Under the pieces are notes generated by a model. That model was given only the letters and a program-made list of their open reading frames with translations, did not search any database and was not told where the DNA came from. The position numbers and the translations under genes were made by a program. Positions 23,647-33,028 of a stretch of DNA of 64,000 nt are shown one piece after another (within the stretch, counting starts at the first letter, position 1; every line of letters begins with the position of its first letter). This DNA comes from Actinomycetota bacterium (lineage in GTDB: Bacteria > Actinomycetota > Actinomycetes > Mycobacteriales > Micromonosporaceae), in assembly GCA_005885555.1 (NCBI GenBank), contig VAWN01000088.1, positions 1 through 64,000 on the forward strand, written 5' to 3'.

Positions 23647-25653
23647 GTGCAACCGCGTCGAATCAACATCCTCGAAGGCAGCACCTTCGTCGTCAGCGAC
23701 CTGCGCGGTGACATCGGCCTGCGCGACGACGGGATGAGCGGGCTGTTCTACCGGGACATGCGCCACCTGTCCCGGTGGCAGATCCGGCTCAACGGCCGGG
23801 AGCTCGACGTGCTGTCCGCCGCGACGCTGGACTATGACGAGGCGGTCTTCTTCCTGATCGAGCCGACCGGCACGATCTACCGCAACCCGACGCTGTCGCT
23901 GACGCGCAGGCGGCACGTCGGCGACGGCATGCAGGAGACGCTGGAGCTGACCAACCACGGCACCCGGCCGATCCAGCTTGAGGTCTCCCTGCTGTTCGGC
24001 GCCGACTTCGCGGACATCTTCGAGATAAAGGGCAAGCTGGCCAAGACGGGGCAGTTCTCCCGCCGGGTGGACAGCGATCGGGCCTGCCTGATGTACCGGC
24101 ACGCCGACTTCTACCGCGAGACGCTGATCCGGGCGCCCGGCGCGTTCTTCACCGACGAGTCGCTGACCTTCCGGGTCAGCCTCGCGCCGAACCAGACCTG
24201 GCAGAGCGAGATCGAGGTCTCCCTCGCCACGCAGACCCACCGGCCGGTACCCCGACGCTCGCACCAGCCGAACATGGACGACAGCATCGACGAGTGGCTG
24301 GAAGAGGCGCCCACCCTGGAGACCGACTCCGACGACCTGCGCCGCACCTACAAGCGCAGCCTCGTGGACCTGGCCGCGCTGCGGTTCTACCCGGAGACGG
24401 TACCGGACGCCTCGCTGCCCGCCGCCGGACTGCCCTGGTTCATGGCGCTGTTCGGCCGGGACAGCCTGATCACCAGCTACCAGACCCTGCCGTTCGCGCC
24501 GGAGCTGTGCCGCACCACCCTGCACGCGCTGGCCAACCAGCAGGCGACCGAGTTCGACGACTTCCGCGACGCGGAGCCCGGCAAGATCCTGCACGAGCTG
24601 CGGCACGGCGAGCTGACCCACTTCGGCAAGTGGCCGCAGTCGCCGTACTACGGTTCCTGCGACGCGACCCCGCTGTTCCTCGTGGTGCTCGACGAGTACG
24701 AGCGGTGGACCGGCGACGTGGACACGGTACGCAAGCTGGAACCGCAGGCCCGCGCCGCGCTGCGGTGGATCGAGGAGTACGGCGACACCAACCACGACGG
24801 GTACCTCGACTACGACACGCGCAACCCCGACTCCGGCCTGGTCAACCAGTGCTGGAAGGACTCGTGGAACTCGATCGTCTGGCCGGACGGCCGGCTCACC
24901 TCGCTCCCCCGGGCCACCTGCGAGATCCAGGGGTACGCCTACGACGCCCGGATGCGCACCGCCCGGCTGGCCCGCGAGATCTGGAACGACCCGACCCTGG
25001 CCGACCGGCTGGAACGCGACGCGGCCGCGCTGCGGGACCGGTTCGTCGCCGACTTCTGGCTGCCCGACCGGGGCTTCTACGCGCTCGCGCTGGACGGCGA
25101 GAAGCAGCCGGTACCCACTCTGACGTCGAACATCGGCCACCTGCTGTGGAGCGGCATCGTCCCGGACGAGCACGTCGACCAGCTGGTCAACCACCTGCTC
25201 GGCCCGTGGCTGTTCTCCGGCTGGGGCGTGCGTACCCTCGCCGCCGGGCAGGGCGTCTACAACCCGCTGGAGTACCACAACGGCACCGTCTGGCCGCACG
25301 ACACCGCGATCATCGCGGCCGGGCTGGCACGGTACGGGCGGCGGATCGAGGCCGGCCGGCTGTCCACGGCGATCCTGGACGCCTCCCGGCACTTCGACTA
25401 CCGGCTGCCCGAGGTGTTCGTCGGGTACGACCGCAAGTCCACCGAGGTACCCGTGGCCTACCCGTCGGCGTGCTCACCGCAGGCCTGGGCGGCGGCCACC
25501 CCGCTCCTGCTGCTGCGGGCGCTGCTCGGCCTGGAGCCGGACGGCGACCACCTGCGGGTCGACCCGGTGGTACCCGACGGCATCGGCCGGCTGGCCCTGC
25601 GCGGCATCCCGGGCCGGTGGGAGCGCACCGACGCCGTCTCCTGGAACACATAG
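23647..25653 (+). CDS. amylo-alpha-1,6-glucosidase-like glycogen debranching enzyme
   Basis: A 668-residue cytosolic protein. The first ~230 residues match the bacterial debranching-enzyme N-terminal domain (INILEGSTFVVSDLRGDIGL, GLFYRDMRHLSRW). The rest is an (alpha/alpha)6 barrel of the GH63/GH133 type, with LPWFMALFGRDSLITSYQ, NQCWKDSWNS and CEIQGYAYDA, EYHNGTVWPHD and VAYPSACSPQAWAAA. The acids in GRDS and WKDS are the expected active-site residues. It would trim alpha-1,6 or related glucosides from branched glucan or oligosaccharides. The GTG start follows AAGGAG at six bases. Confidence 0.87.
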   Translation: MQPRRINILEGSTFVVSDLRGDIGLRDDGMSGLFYRDMRHLSRWQIRLNGRELDVLSAATLDYDEAVFFLIEPTGTIYRNPTLSLTRRRHVGDGMQETLELTNHGTRPIQLEVSLLFGADFADIFEIKGKLAKTGQFSRRVDSDRACLMYRHADFYRETLIRAPGAFFTDESLTFRVSLAPNQTWQSEIEVSLATQTHRPVPRRSHQPNMDDSIDEWLEEAPTLETDSDDLRRTYKRSLVDLAALRFYPETVPDASLPAAGLPWFMALFGRDSLITSYQTLPFAPELCRTTLHALANQQATEFDDFRDAEPGKILHELRHGELTHFGKWPQSPYYGSCDATPLFLVVLDEYERWTGDVDTVRKLEPQARAALRWIEEYGDTNHDGYLDYDTRNPDSGLVNQCWKDSWNSIVWPDGRLTSLPRATCEIQGYAYDARMRTARLAREIWNDPTLADRLERDAAALRDRFVADFWLPDRGFYALALDGEKQPVPTLTSNIGHLLWSGIVPDEHVDQLVNHLLGPWLFSGWGVRTLAAGQGVYNPLEYHNGTVWPHDTAIIAAGLARYGRRIEAGRLSTAILDASRHFDYRLPEVFVGYDRKSTEVPVAYPSACSPQAWAAATPLLLLRALLGLEPDGDHLRVDPVVPDGIGRLALRGIPGRWERTDAVSWNT

Positions 25654-25748
25654 CCGTACCAGGTGATTCTCCTCCGTCACGGGCGCTGATATGTTGGCGC
25701 TCGCCGCGCTCGCGCGGCGCAGCGTTTTCTCGTGGCCGAGGGGGGTTC

Positions 25749-26426
25749 GTGGCAGTAACCGACGAGGCGATCGACAAGATCAAGGAAATGATCGTCTCGG
25801 GTGAGCTGGGCCCCGGCGACCGGCTACCCAAGGAAGCCGATCTCGCCGACCGACTGGGCCTGTCCCGCAACTCGCTGCGCGAGGCGGTGAAGGCACTGTC
25901 GCTGATCCATGTGCTCGACGTCCGGCAGGGCGACGGTACCTACGTGACCAGCCTGGAACCGCGCCTGCTGCTGGACGCGATGACGTTCGTGGTGGAGTTC
26001 CACCGCGACGACACGGTACTGGAGTTCCTCGAGGTGCGCCGGATCCTCGAACCGGCCGCCACCGCGATGGCCGCGCTGAACATGACCGACCAGCAGATCG
26101 GCGACCTGCGCGCGGTGCTCGACGAGCTGGACGAGGACCCGACGGTGGAGGCGCTGGTCGCCAACGACCTGGAGTTCCACCGGCGGATCGCGCTCGGCTC
26201 CGGCAACACCGTGCTCTGCTCGCTGATCGAGAGCCTGTCCGGCCCGACCACCCGGGCGCGGATCTGGCGCGGGCTGACCCAGGAGGGCGCGGTCGCCCGC
26301 ACCCGGGAACAGCACAGCGCGATCTGCGAGGCGATCGCGTCGCGGCAGCCCGACCTGGCCCGGTCCTGGGCGACCGTGCACGTGGCCGGCGTCGAGGAGT
26401 GGCTGCGCCGGGCGTTACAGGACTGA
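25749..26426 (+). CDS. GntR/FadR-family regulator (FCD domain), likely for L-fucose use
   Basis: A 225-residue regulator. The winged helix at residues 5-70 carries LPKEADLADRLGLSRNSLRE and VLDVRQGDGTYV. The FCD ligand domain has metal-coordinating residues in ANDLEFHRRIA, TREQHSAICEAI and ATVHV. FCD sensors bind sugar acids or their breakdown products, so 2-keto-3-deoxy-L-fuconate or fuconate is a sensible ligand (inference). It starts at GTG with GAGGGGG upstream and lies convergent at the far 3' end of the nine-gene fucose operon. No other regulator is linked to that operon. Confidence 0.9.
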   Translation: MAVTDEAIDKIKEMIVSGELGPGDRLPKEADLADRLGLSRNSLREAVKALSLIHVLDVRQGDGTYVTSLEPRLLLDAMTFVVEFHRDDTVLEFLEVRRILEPAATAMAALNMTDQQIGDLRAVLDELDEDPTVEALVANDLEFHRRIALGSGNTVLCSLIESLSGPTTRARIWRGLTQEGAVARTREQHSAICEAIASRQPDLARSWATVHVAGVEEWLRRALQD

Positions 26427-26435
26427 AGACGCGGG

Positions 26436-27275
26436 TCAGAGGCCGTAGACCCGGACGGCGGTGTCGCCGAGGACCGCCGCGCGCTCGGTCTCGCTGAGAT
26501 CCTGGATCAGGGTACCGGCGAGCTCCCACACCTCCCCGTAGCTGGCCGCCAGCGTGCAGACCGGCCAGTCCGAGCCGTACATCAGCCGCTGCGGCCCGAA
26601 CACCTCGACGGCGTGCTTGACGTAGGGCGCGATCTGCCCGGCGTCCCAGCTGTCCCAGCGCGCCTCGGTGACCAGGCCGGAGATCTTGGCGGCGACGTTC
26701 GGCAGCGCGGCGAGCCCGGCGACGCCGGACGCCCACGGCTCCCACTGCCCCTGCGCGATGTTCGGCTTGGCGAGGTGGTCGAGGACGAAGCTGACCTCGG
26801 GCAGCTGCCGCACCACGTCGGCGGCCACGTCCAGCTGCGGTACCAGGACCAGCAGGTCGTACACCAGCCCGGCCGCGCCGACCGCACGCAGCCCGCGCAG
26901 CACCTCCGGACGGGCGAACCAGCCCGGGTCCGGCTCGTCCTGCACCTGGTGCCGCACGCCGACCAGCCGGTCGCCACCCGGGCCGGCACGCAGCCCGGCG
27001 ATCCGGTCGGCGACGTCGGGGGCGGTGAGGTCCACCCAGCCGACCACGCCCTTGATCAGCCCGTCGTTGGCGCTGGCGGTGGCCAGGAACCCGGCCGTCT
27101 CCGCCGCGTCGCTGATCGTCTGTACCAGCACCGTGTGCGCGACCCGCCCGTCGGTGACCTCCCACAGGTCGTCGACGGTGTACGCGCGACGCAGCGGCGC
27201 CAGCGCGTCGCCGTCCATCCACGGGTACTCGTGCTGCGTCGGGTCCCAGAGGTGGTGATGCGCGTCGATGATCAT
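26436..27275 (-). CDS. amidohydrolase-family L-fucono-1,5-lactonase
   Basis: A 279-residue metal-dependent hydrolase of the COG3618 (2-pyrone-4,6-dicarboxylate/fuconolactonase) group. Seen: the N-terminal metal site IDAHHHLWDP, EYPWM, FVLDHLAKP with the second His, and the catalytic Asp in MYGSDWPVC. It would open L-fucono-lactone to L-fuconate, the step after sugar oxidation. It is last in the operon; its ATG overlaps the stop of the aldo-keto reductase gene (ATGA). Context makes the fuconolactonase assignment stronger than sequence alone. Confidence 0.88.
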   Translation of the reverse strand: MIIDAHHHLWDPTQHEYPWMDGDALAPLRRAYTVDDLWEVTDGRVAHTVLVQTISDAAETAGFLATASANDGLIKGVVGWVDLTAPDVADRIAGLRAGPGGDRLVGVRHQVQDEPDPGWFARPEVLRGLRAVGAAGLVYDLLVLVPQLDVAADVVRQLPEVSFVLDHLAKPNIAQGQWEPWASGVAGLAALPNVAAKISGLVTEARWDSWDAGQIAPYVKHAVEVFGPQRLMYGSDWPVCTLAASYGEVWELAGTLIQDLSETERAAVLGDTAVRVYGL

Positions 27276-28270
27276 GACGTGGGCACCGGTGCGTCCGGGC
27301 GCAGCAGGCCCTGCGCGACGAGATCCGCCCAGAGCGCGGCCGGGGGCGGCGGCGCCGCGGCCAGGTCGGCGTTGCGCTGCATGTGCGCCGGCCGGCCGGC
27401 GCCGACCACGACGCTGGCGACCGTGGGATGGGCGCCGGCGAACACCAGCGCCGCGTGCGGCAGGGTGGTGCCGTGCTCCCGGCAGACCGCGGCGATCCGC
27501 CGGGCCCGCTCGACCAGCTCCCGCGGCGCGGTGCCGTACTCGTAGTGCCCGTCGTCCGCCGGCCAGTCGCGCGCCAGCAGGCCGCTGTTGAACACGCCGA
27601 CGTTGAGTACCGACACGCCGTGCTTCTCGCACGCCGGCAGCAGCTCGTCCAGCGCCGGCTGTTCCAGCAGGGTGTACCGGCCGGCGAGCATGATGGTGTC
27701 GATCTCGGTCTCGGTGACGAACCGCTGCAGGATCTGCACCTGCTTCGAGCCGACCCCCACCGCGCCGACCACGCCCGCGGACCGCAGCTCGTGCAGTGCC
27801 GCGTACCCCTCGGTGAGCGCCGTCTCCGGCTGGTCGGACTCCTCCGGATCGTGGATCAGCGCGATCTCCACCCGGTCCAGGCCCAGCCGCTGCAGGCTCT
27901 CTTCGAGACTGCGGCGTACCCCGGTGCCGGTGAAGTCCCACTGCCGGCGCAGCGTGGCCGGCACGTCGAAGCCGTTGTCCAGGTCCCGCCCGCCCTCCCC
28001 CGCCGGGTTGGGCACGATCAGCCGGCCCACCTTGGTGGAGACGGTGAACTCCCCGCGCGGGTGGCCGGCGAGAACCGCGCCCAGCCGCCGCTCGGCCAGG
28101 CCCAGCCCGTAGTGCGGCGCGGTGTCGAAGTACCGGACACCGCTTTCCCAGGCCGCCTCGACGACCGCGGCGGCATCCTCGTCGGGTACCACCTTGTACA
28201 GGTTGCCGATCGACGCGGCACCGAAGCCCAGCTCACTGACGTGGACCCCGGTGCGTCCCACCGCCCTCAC
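27272..28270 (-). CDS. aldo/keto reductase, probable L-fucose dehydrogenase
   Basis: A 332-residue enzyme of the L-fucose/D-arabinose dehydrogenase (aldose 1-dehydrogenase) branch of aldo-keto reductases. The tetrad is visible: Asp and Tyr in YFDTAPHYGLGLAE, Lys in STKVGR, and His in IALIHDPE. The cofactor helix is VVVGAGRPAHMQRN. Oxidation at C1 of L-fucose gives the lactone for the neighbouring lactonase. GTG at 28270 overlaps the TGA of the mutarotase gene (GTGA), showing translational coupling. A longer start would intrude into that gene. Specificity for fucose is inferred from the pathway. Confidence 0.88.
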   Translation of the reverse strand: MRAVGRTGVHVSELGFGAASIGNLYKVVPDEDAAAVVEAAWESGVRYFDTAPHYGLGLAERRLGAVLAGHPRGEFTVSTKVGRLIVPNPAGEGGRDLDNGFDVPATLRRQWDFTGTGVRRSLEESLQRLGLDRVEIALIHDPEESDQPETALTEGYAALHELRSAGVVGAVGVGSKQVQILQRFVTETEIDTIMLAGRYTLLEQPALDELLPACEKHGVSVLNVGVFNSGLLARDWPADDGHYEYGTAPRELVERARRIAAVCREHGTTLPHAALVFAGAHPTVASVVVGAGRPAHMQRNADLAAAPPPPAALWADLVAQGLLRPDAPVPTS

Positions 28271-28578
28271 GGCAGCTCCCACACCTGGTGGATGCCCATG
28301 TCGCTGCCGGAGTAGTCGTCCTCGACATCGAGCAGCCCGGACATGCGGGCCTGCCACGGCACGTTGGCCGGGTGGTCGCGCAGGTACGCCCGCATGTGCT
28401 GGTAGTCGTCGACCTCCACGACGTGGAACAGGTCCCGGCCGTCCCGCCAGATCCGCCAGGTGTGCACCCCGGCCTCCCGCAGCGCCTGGTCCAGGTCGGC
28501 CGGGATCACCGCGTGGACCTTCTCGTACTCCTCCTCCTTGCCCGGCGCCAGCCGGGTGTGCAGGGCGATCCGCTGCAT
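28267..28578 (-). CDS. L-rhamnose/L-fucose mutarotase family protein
   Basis: A 103-residue ferredoxin-like dimeric protein of the RhaM type: MQRIALHTRLAPGKEEEYEK at the start with catalytic-site residues, HTWRIWRDGRDLFHVVEVDD in the middle, and a final GIHQVWEL. It interconverts alpha and beta anomers of a 6-deoxyhexose so that the dehydrogenase receives the reactive form. It sits between the permease and dehydrogenase genes, 10 bp after the former's stop. In this operon L-fucose is the most likely substrate. Confidence 0.9.
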   Translation of the reverse strand: MQRIALHTRLAPGKEEEYEKVHAVIPADLDQALREAGVHTWRIWRDGRDLFHVVEVDDYQHMRAYLRDHPANVPWQARMSGLLDVEDDYSGSDMGIHQVWELP

Positions 28579-28588
28579 ACGGGTACTC

Positions 28589-29632
28589 CTAATCCTGCGC
28601 TTCGCCGGAGGTGAACCGGGAGACGACCAGTGCCATCAGAATGATCACGCCATCGACCATCTGGTCCCACGCCGGGGGTACGTGGGCGAAGGTCAGCACG
28701 TTGATGATGAGCTGCAACGCCACCACGCCGGTGAGCGCGCCGAACAGGCTGCCCCGGCCGCCGTTGAGGCTGACCCCGCCGATGACCGCGGCCGCGAAGA
28801 CCTGGAAGATCCAGCCCTGGCCCTGGGTGGCGGAGATCGAGCCGTAGTGGCCGACGTAGAGGATGCCGCCCAGCGCGGCCAGCGTCGAGGCCAGCATGAA
28901 CACGATCAGCAGTACCCGGTCGGTGCGGATGCCGGCGGTGCGCGCGGCTTCGGCGTTGCCGCCGATGGCGTACAGCGAGCGGCCGTGCCGGAACCAGCCC
29001 AGCGTGACGATGCCGACGAGGAAGATGAGGCCGCACACCCAGAGCGACGCCGGCTGGCCGAACCAGGCGGTGTGGCCGAGGTACCGCAGCGACGCGGGTA
29101 CCTCGAAGATCGACGCGCCGCCGCTGATGCCCAGCTGCAGGCCGCGCAGCGCGATGAGCATGCCCAGCGTCCAGATGAACGCGTTGATCCGGATCTTCGT
29201 CGCGACCAGCCCGTTGATCAGGCCGATCAGCGCACCGATCAGCAGGCACAGCGGTACCGTGCTCCAGGTCGGCAGGACGCCGAGACCGGCGAACCGGCCG
29301 CCGTGTGCGGGTATCACGAGCCACGCCGCGAGTACCGGTGCCACGCCGACGGTCGACTCCAGCGACAGGTCCATCCGGCCGGCGATCAGGATCATCGCCT
29401 CGCCGAGGACCAGCAGGCTCAGCTCGGTGCACTGCTGGAGCACGTCGGTGAGGTTGCCGGCGGTGAGGAAGTTCGGGCTGACGATGAACCCGACCAGCAG
29501 CAGCAGGCCGATCACCGGGATCAGCGAGAAGTCCCGTAGCCGGGCCACCCAGACCCGCCGGCCCCGCGGCGGGGCGACCCGGCCGGGTACCACGACCTGC
29601 GGGCTGTCCTGCTCGACCACGCGGTCCGTCAT
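28589..29632 (-). CDS. ABC sugar transporter permease (RbsC type)
   Basis: A 347-residue membrane protein with 8-10 predicted spans. It includes FSLIPVIGLLLLVGFIVSPN and the RbsC-type coupling region GIRTDRVLLIVFMLASTLAA preceded by GGNAEAARTAG. It forms the channel of a CUT2-type monosaccharide importer with the ATPase gene immediately upstream. ATG at 29632 lies next to the ATPase stop; a GTG at 29644 with a small overlap is an alternative. The permease is probably a homodimer, as usual for CUT2 systems. Confidence 0.92.
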   Translation of the reverse strand: MTDRVVEQDSPQVVVPGRVAPPRGRRVWVARLRDFSLIPVIGLLLLVGFIVSPNFLTAGNLTDVLQQCTELSLLVLGEAMILIAGRMDLSLESTVGVAPVLAAWLVIPAHGGRFAGLGVLPTWSTVPLCLLIGALIGLINGLVATKIRINAFIWTLGMLIALRGLQLGISGGASIFEVPASLRYLGHTAWFGQPASLWVCGLIFLVGIVTLGWFRHGRSLYAIGGNAEAARTAGIRTDRVLLIVFMLASTLAALGGILYVGHYGSISATQGQGWIFQVFAAAVIGGVSLNGGRGSLFGALTGVVALQLIINVLTFAHVPPAWDQMVDGVIILMALVVSRFTSGEAQD

Positions 29633-29633
29633 T

Positions 29634-31172
29634 TCACTCACCACTATCCGTACCTTCGCTGTGCAGACCTTCGATGGCGGCCACCATCTCCCGGTCGGAC
29701 CACCCGCGCGGCAGCTGCGCCACCACCCGGCCCTTGAACATGACGATGACCCGGTCGGCCACCCGCAGGTCGTCGAGCTCGTCGGAGACGATCAGTGCGG
29801 CGCGCCCCTCGGCGGCCGCGGCCTCGACGGTACCCAGCAGGGACTCCTTGGACTTGACGTCGACCCCGGCGGTCGGCCGGATCAGCACCAGTACCCGCGG
29901 CTCGCTGGCCAGCGCCCGGCCCATCATGACCTTCTGCTGGTTGCCGCCGGACAGCGCGGACACCGGCTGGTCCGGCCCGGACGCCTTGACGTCCAGGCGT
30001 TCCATCAGCGCGGTCGCGGTGCGGTACCGGGCCGGCTGGGAGACGAACCCGAACCGGCCGAGCCGGTCGGTCACCGTGAGCGTGAGGTTCTCCGCGATGG
30101 ACCGCAGCGGTACCAGACCCTGGCGGTGACGGTCCTCCGGCAGGAAGCCGACCCCCGCGGACAGGGCCGCCGGGACACTGCCGGGCCGCACCGGGCGGCC
30201 GGCGACGCAGACGGTACCGGACAAGGGTTTGCGCAACCCCACCACGGTCTCGCCGAGGGCGACCGCGCCGGCACCCACGGCCCCGGCGACGCCCACGATC
30301 TCGCCGGCCCGCACGGTGAGCGACACGTCGGCGAACTCGCTGGTACCGGTGAGGTGCTCGACCCGCAGCAGCTCCGCGGCGCCGGCGGGTACCGCGCCCG
30401 CGTGCTCGCCCAGCTCCCGCAGCCCGGTCGCGTCGCCGGTCATCGCCTCGATCAGCGCCTCCCGGCGCAGCCCGGCGACCGGCGCGGTGAGCACGTGCTT
30501 CGCGTCGCGGTAGACGGTCACGGTCTGGCAGATCTCGTAGATCTCCTGCAGGTGGTGCGAGATGAACAGGAACGCCACCCCGCCGGCCTGCAACGCGCGC
30601 AGCCGCTCGAACAGCCGCGCGATGCCGGCGCCGTCGAGCTGCGCGGTCGGCTCGTCGAGGATGACGAACCGGGCGCCGAACGACAGTGCCCGCGCGATCT
30701 CCAGGGTCTGCCGCTGCTCCACGGTCAGCCGCCCGGCCTCGACCTTCGGGTCGACGTCGATGCTCCAGTTGCCCAGCAGCCGCGCGGCGTTCTCGTGCAC
30801 GGCCTTCCAGGAGATCCGGCCCCGCGTGTCGCCGACCGTGTCCTGGCGGTTGAGGTACAGGTTCTCGGCGACCGACAGGGTCGGGATGATGGTGGACTTC
30901 TGGTACACGCACGCGACGCGCGAGCGCCACGCGGCCCGGTCGGTGACCGGCGGCGCCGGTTCGCCGGCGAACCGCACGGTACCGGCGTCCGGCCGGATCA
31001 GTCCGGTCAGCACCGACACCAGCGTGGACTTGCCGGCACCGTTGCGGCCCACGAGGGCGTGCGACTCCGCCGGGAGCACCGTCAGCCCGACGTCGTCGAG
31101 CGCGACGGTGGCCCCGAACCGCTTGGTCACCCCGGTCGCCGAGGCGACCGGGGTGATGTCATCTGCGCTCAC
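29634..31172 (-). CDS. ABC sugar transporter ATP-binding protein (RbsA type, two domains)
   Basis: A 512-residue double-ATPase. Domain 1 has an intact Walker A (LVGRNGAGKST), signature LTVEQRQTLEIARAL and Walker B VILDEPTAQL. Domain 2 keeps the signature LSGGNQQKVMMGRAL, but its Walker A is degenerate (VAGAVGAGAVALGE) and Walker B lacks the normal DEP (LVLIRPTAGVD). This is the usual CUT2 asymmetry. It powers uptake by the RbsC-type permease. GTG start overlaps the TGA of the binding-protein gene (GTGA). Confidence 0.93.
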   Translation of the reverse strand: MSADDITPVASATGVTKRFGATVALDDVGLTVLPAESHALVGRNGAGKSTLVSVLTGLIRPDAGTVRFAGEPAPPVTDRAAWRSRVACVYQKSTIIPTLSVAENLYLNRQDTVGDTRGRISWKAVHENAARLLGNWSIDVDPKVEAGRLTVEQRQTLEIARALSFGARFVILDEPTAQLDGAGIARLFERLRALQAGGVAFLFISHHLQEIYEICQTVTVYRDAKHVLTAPVAGLRREALIEAMTGDATGLRELGEHAGAVPAGAAELLRVEHLTGTSEFADVSLTVRAGEIVGVAGAVGAGAVALGETVVGLRKPLSGTVCVAGRPVRPGSVPAALSAGVGFLPEDRHRQGLVPLRSIAENLTLTVTDRLGRFGFVSQPARYRTATALMERLDVKASGPDQPVSALSGGNQQKVMMGRALASEPRVLVLIRPTAGVDVKSKESLLGTVEAAAAEGRAALIVSDELDDLRVADRVIVMFKGRVVAQLPRGWSDREMVAAIEGLHSEGTDSGE

Positions 31173-32224
31173 TTGCCTACCTGGTTGCCCCAGAGGGACG
31201 AGTCATCGACATTGTCCTTCGTCACCAGAGGCGCGGGAAGCTGGTCCTCCAGACCGTTCGGGATCGTGATGATGTTCGACTGGTGGTCGGTCGGGCCCGG
31301 GTTGAACTTCTGCCCGGCCAGCGCCGCCTTGGCGTAGAACAGCGCGTACTTGGCGTACAGGTCGGCCGGCTGGGAGACCGTCGCGTCGATCTGCCCGGCC
31401 TTGATGGCCGCGAACTCCTGCGGGATGCCGTCGTTGGACACGATGAAGATGTGCTTCGGGTCGGTCGGCGGTACCAGCAGGTTCTTCTGCTGCAGCAGGG
31501 CGATGGTGGGCGCCAGGAACACGCCACCGGCCTGCATGTAGATGCCGTTGACCGGGCCCTGGTTCAGGTCGTTCTGCAGCTTGGCCGAGGCGACGTCGCC
31601 CTTCCACTGGGTCTCTTCGGCGAGCACCTTGATGCCGGGGTAGTTCTGCTTCATGCAGTCGCCGAACGCCTCGGACCGGTCCCGGCCGTTGATCGAGGCG
31701 AGGTCGCCCTCGAACTCCACGATGGTGCCCTTGTTCTGCAGCTTGTCGCCGAGGAACTTGCAGGCCTTCTGGCCGTACGCCTTGTTGTCGGCGCGGACGA
31801 CCATGTACACCTTGCCGTTGTCCGGCCGGGTGTCCACGCTGATCGCCGGGATGTTCTTGCCGGCCAGCTCGTCCAGCGTGGTGGCCACCGCGGCGGTGTC
31901 CTGCGGCGCCATGATGATCGCCTTGGCACCCTGCGCCACCAGGCTCTTGACGTTCGCGGCGAGCTGGGTGATCTGGTTCTGCGAGTTCGTCCGTGGCAGC
32001 GCGTCGATACCGGTGGACGAGATGCCTGACTCGATGTACTTGGAGTATGAGTTCCAGAAGTCGGAGTCGGAGCGGGGCTGGTCGATGCCGACCTTGCCGC
32101 CGCCGCCACCGGTACCGCCGCTGGCTGCGCTGCTGCCGGAGCTGCTGCCCCGGTTGCATCCGGCGGCGGCCAGGGCCACCAGGGCGATGCCGGCAGCGAC
32201 CACCGCCGTTCTGTGCTTGAGCAT
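31169..32224 (-). CDS. ABC sugar-binding lipoprotein (RbsB type), probable L-fucose receptor
   Basis: A 351-residue periplasmic-binding-protein-like lipoprotein: signal VVAAGIALVALAAAGC with lipobox AAGC, a Gly/Ser-rich tether, then a type I binding fold beginning KVGIDQPRSDSDFWNSY. Motifs LVAQGAKAIIMAPQDTAAV and IFIVSNDGIPQEF are characteristic of CUT2 receptors. It captures the free monosaccharide. It starts a transport block set inside the catabolic operon, between the SDR and ATPase genes. The 45-bp gap to the SDR gene and a good ribosome site fit one transcript. Confidence 0.92.
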   Translation of the reverse strand: MLKHRTAVVAAGIALVALAAAGCNRGSSSGSSAASGGTGGGGGKVGIDQPRSDSDFWNSYSKYIESGISSTGIDALPRTNSQNQITQLAANVKSLVAQGAKAIIMAPQDTAAVATTLDELAGKNIPAISVDTRPDNGKVYMVVRADNKAYGQKACKFLGDKLQNKGTIVEFEGDLASINGRDRSEAFGDCMKQNYPGIKVLAEETQWKGDVASAKLQNDLNQGPVNGIYMQAGGVFLAPTIALLQQKNLLVPPTDPKHIFIVSNDGIPQEFAAIKAGQIDATVSQPADLYAKYALFYAKAALAGQKFNPGPTDHQSNIITIPNGLEDQLPAPLVTKDNVDDSSLWGNQVGK

Positions 32225-32269
32225 GGTTCCTCGCTAAGGGTCGGGGTGTGTTGGAAGGGTTGTGTGACT

Positions 32270-33028
32270 TCAGGAGGTGCTGGGTGGGCGCAACCGCAGT
32301 CCGTGCATGCCGCCGTCCACGGCGAGCACGGTACCGGTGGTCGCGCTGGCCAGCGGGCTGGCGAGGTAGGCGATCGCCGCGGCGATCTCCTCCGCGCTGA
32401 CCAGCCGGCCACTGGGCTGGCGCGCCTTGAGGGCGGCCAGCTCGGCGTCGGGGTCGTCGGCCTGCGCGAGCAGCCGGCGTACCCAGGGGGTGTCCGCGGT
32501 ACCCGGGTTCACGCAGGTGACCCGGATGCCCTCGCGGAGGTGATCGGCCGCCATCGCCAGCGTCAACGCCTGGACGGCACCCTTGCTCGCGCTGTACAAC
32601 GCGCGCTGGGGAAGCCCGGCGTGCGCGGCGATGGAGCAGGTGTTGACGATCGCCGCGTGGGCCGAGCGCCGCAGGTACGGCAGCGCGGCCCGGGCGGTGC
32701 GGACCATACCGACGACGTTCACGTCGAGCACCCGGTGCCACTCCTCGTCGGAGTTGGTCTCGATGGTGCCGATCGCGCCGATGCCGGCGTTGTTGACCAC
32801 GATGTCGATGCCGCCCATCGCGTCGGCCGCGGCGGTGACCGCGGCACGTACCGAGGCGTCGTCGCTCACGTCGGCGACGTAGGCGAGCAGCGGCTCGGGC
32901 AGATCCTTCGCGTTCAGATCCAGGCACGCCACCGTGGCGCCCCGCCCGGCCAGCAGCGTGGCGGTGGCCAGCCCGATACCGGAGGCCCCACCGGTGACGA
33001 TCGCGGCGAGGCCGTCGAACTCTGCCAT
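32270..33028 (-). CDS. SDR oxidoreductase, probable 2-keto-3-deoxy-L-fuconate dehydrogenase
   Basis: A 252-residue short-chain dehydrogenase. Seen: cofactor loop VTGGASGIGLATA, acidic strand end CLDLNA indicating NAD preference, NNAGIG, active-site Ser in NTCSIAAHAG, and Tyr-x-x-x-Lys in YSASKGAV. In the non-phosphorylating fucose route an SDR oxidises 2-keto-3-deoxy-L-fuconate at C4 to the 2,4-diketo acid. The flanking FAH-type hydrolase and dehydratase genes make this the best assignment. Its ATG overlaps the dehydratase stop by one base (TAATG). Confidence 0.87.
   Translation of the reverse strand: MAEFDGLAAIVTGGASGIGLATATLLAGRGATVACLDLNAKDLPEPLLAYVADVSDDASVRAAVTAAADAMGGIDIVVNNAGIGAIGTIETNSDEEWHRVLDVNVVGMVRTARAALPYLRRSAHAAIVNTCSIAAHAGLPQRALYSASKGAVQALTLAMAADHLREGIRVTCVNPGTADTPWVRRLLAQADDPDAELAALKARQPSGRLVSAEEIAAAIAYLASPLASATTGTVLAVDGGMHGLRLRPPSTS

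Noticed and set aside
28863-31337. An 824-codon open frame on the plus strand
   Set aside because: Antisense to the RbsC/RbsA genes, whose motifs are unambiguous on the minus strand; no recognisable domain in the open frame.
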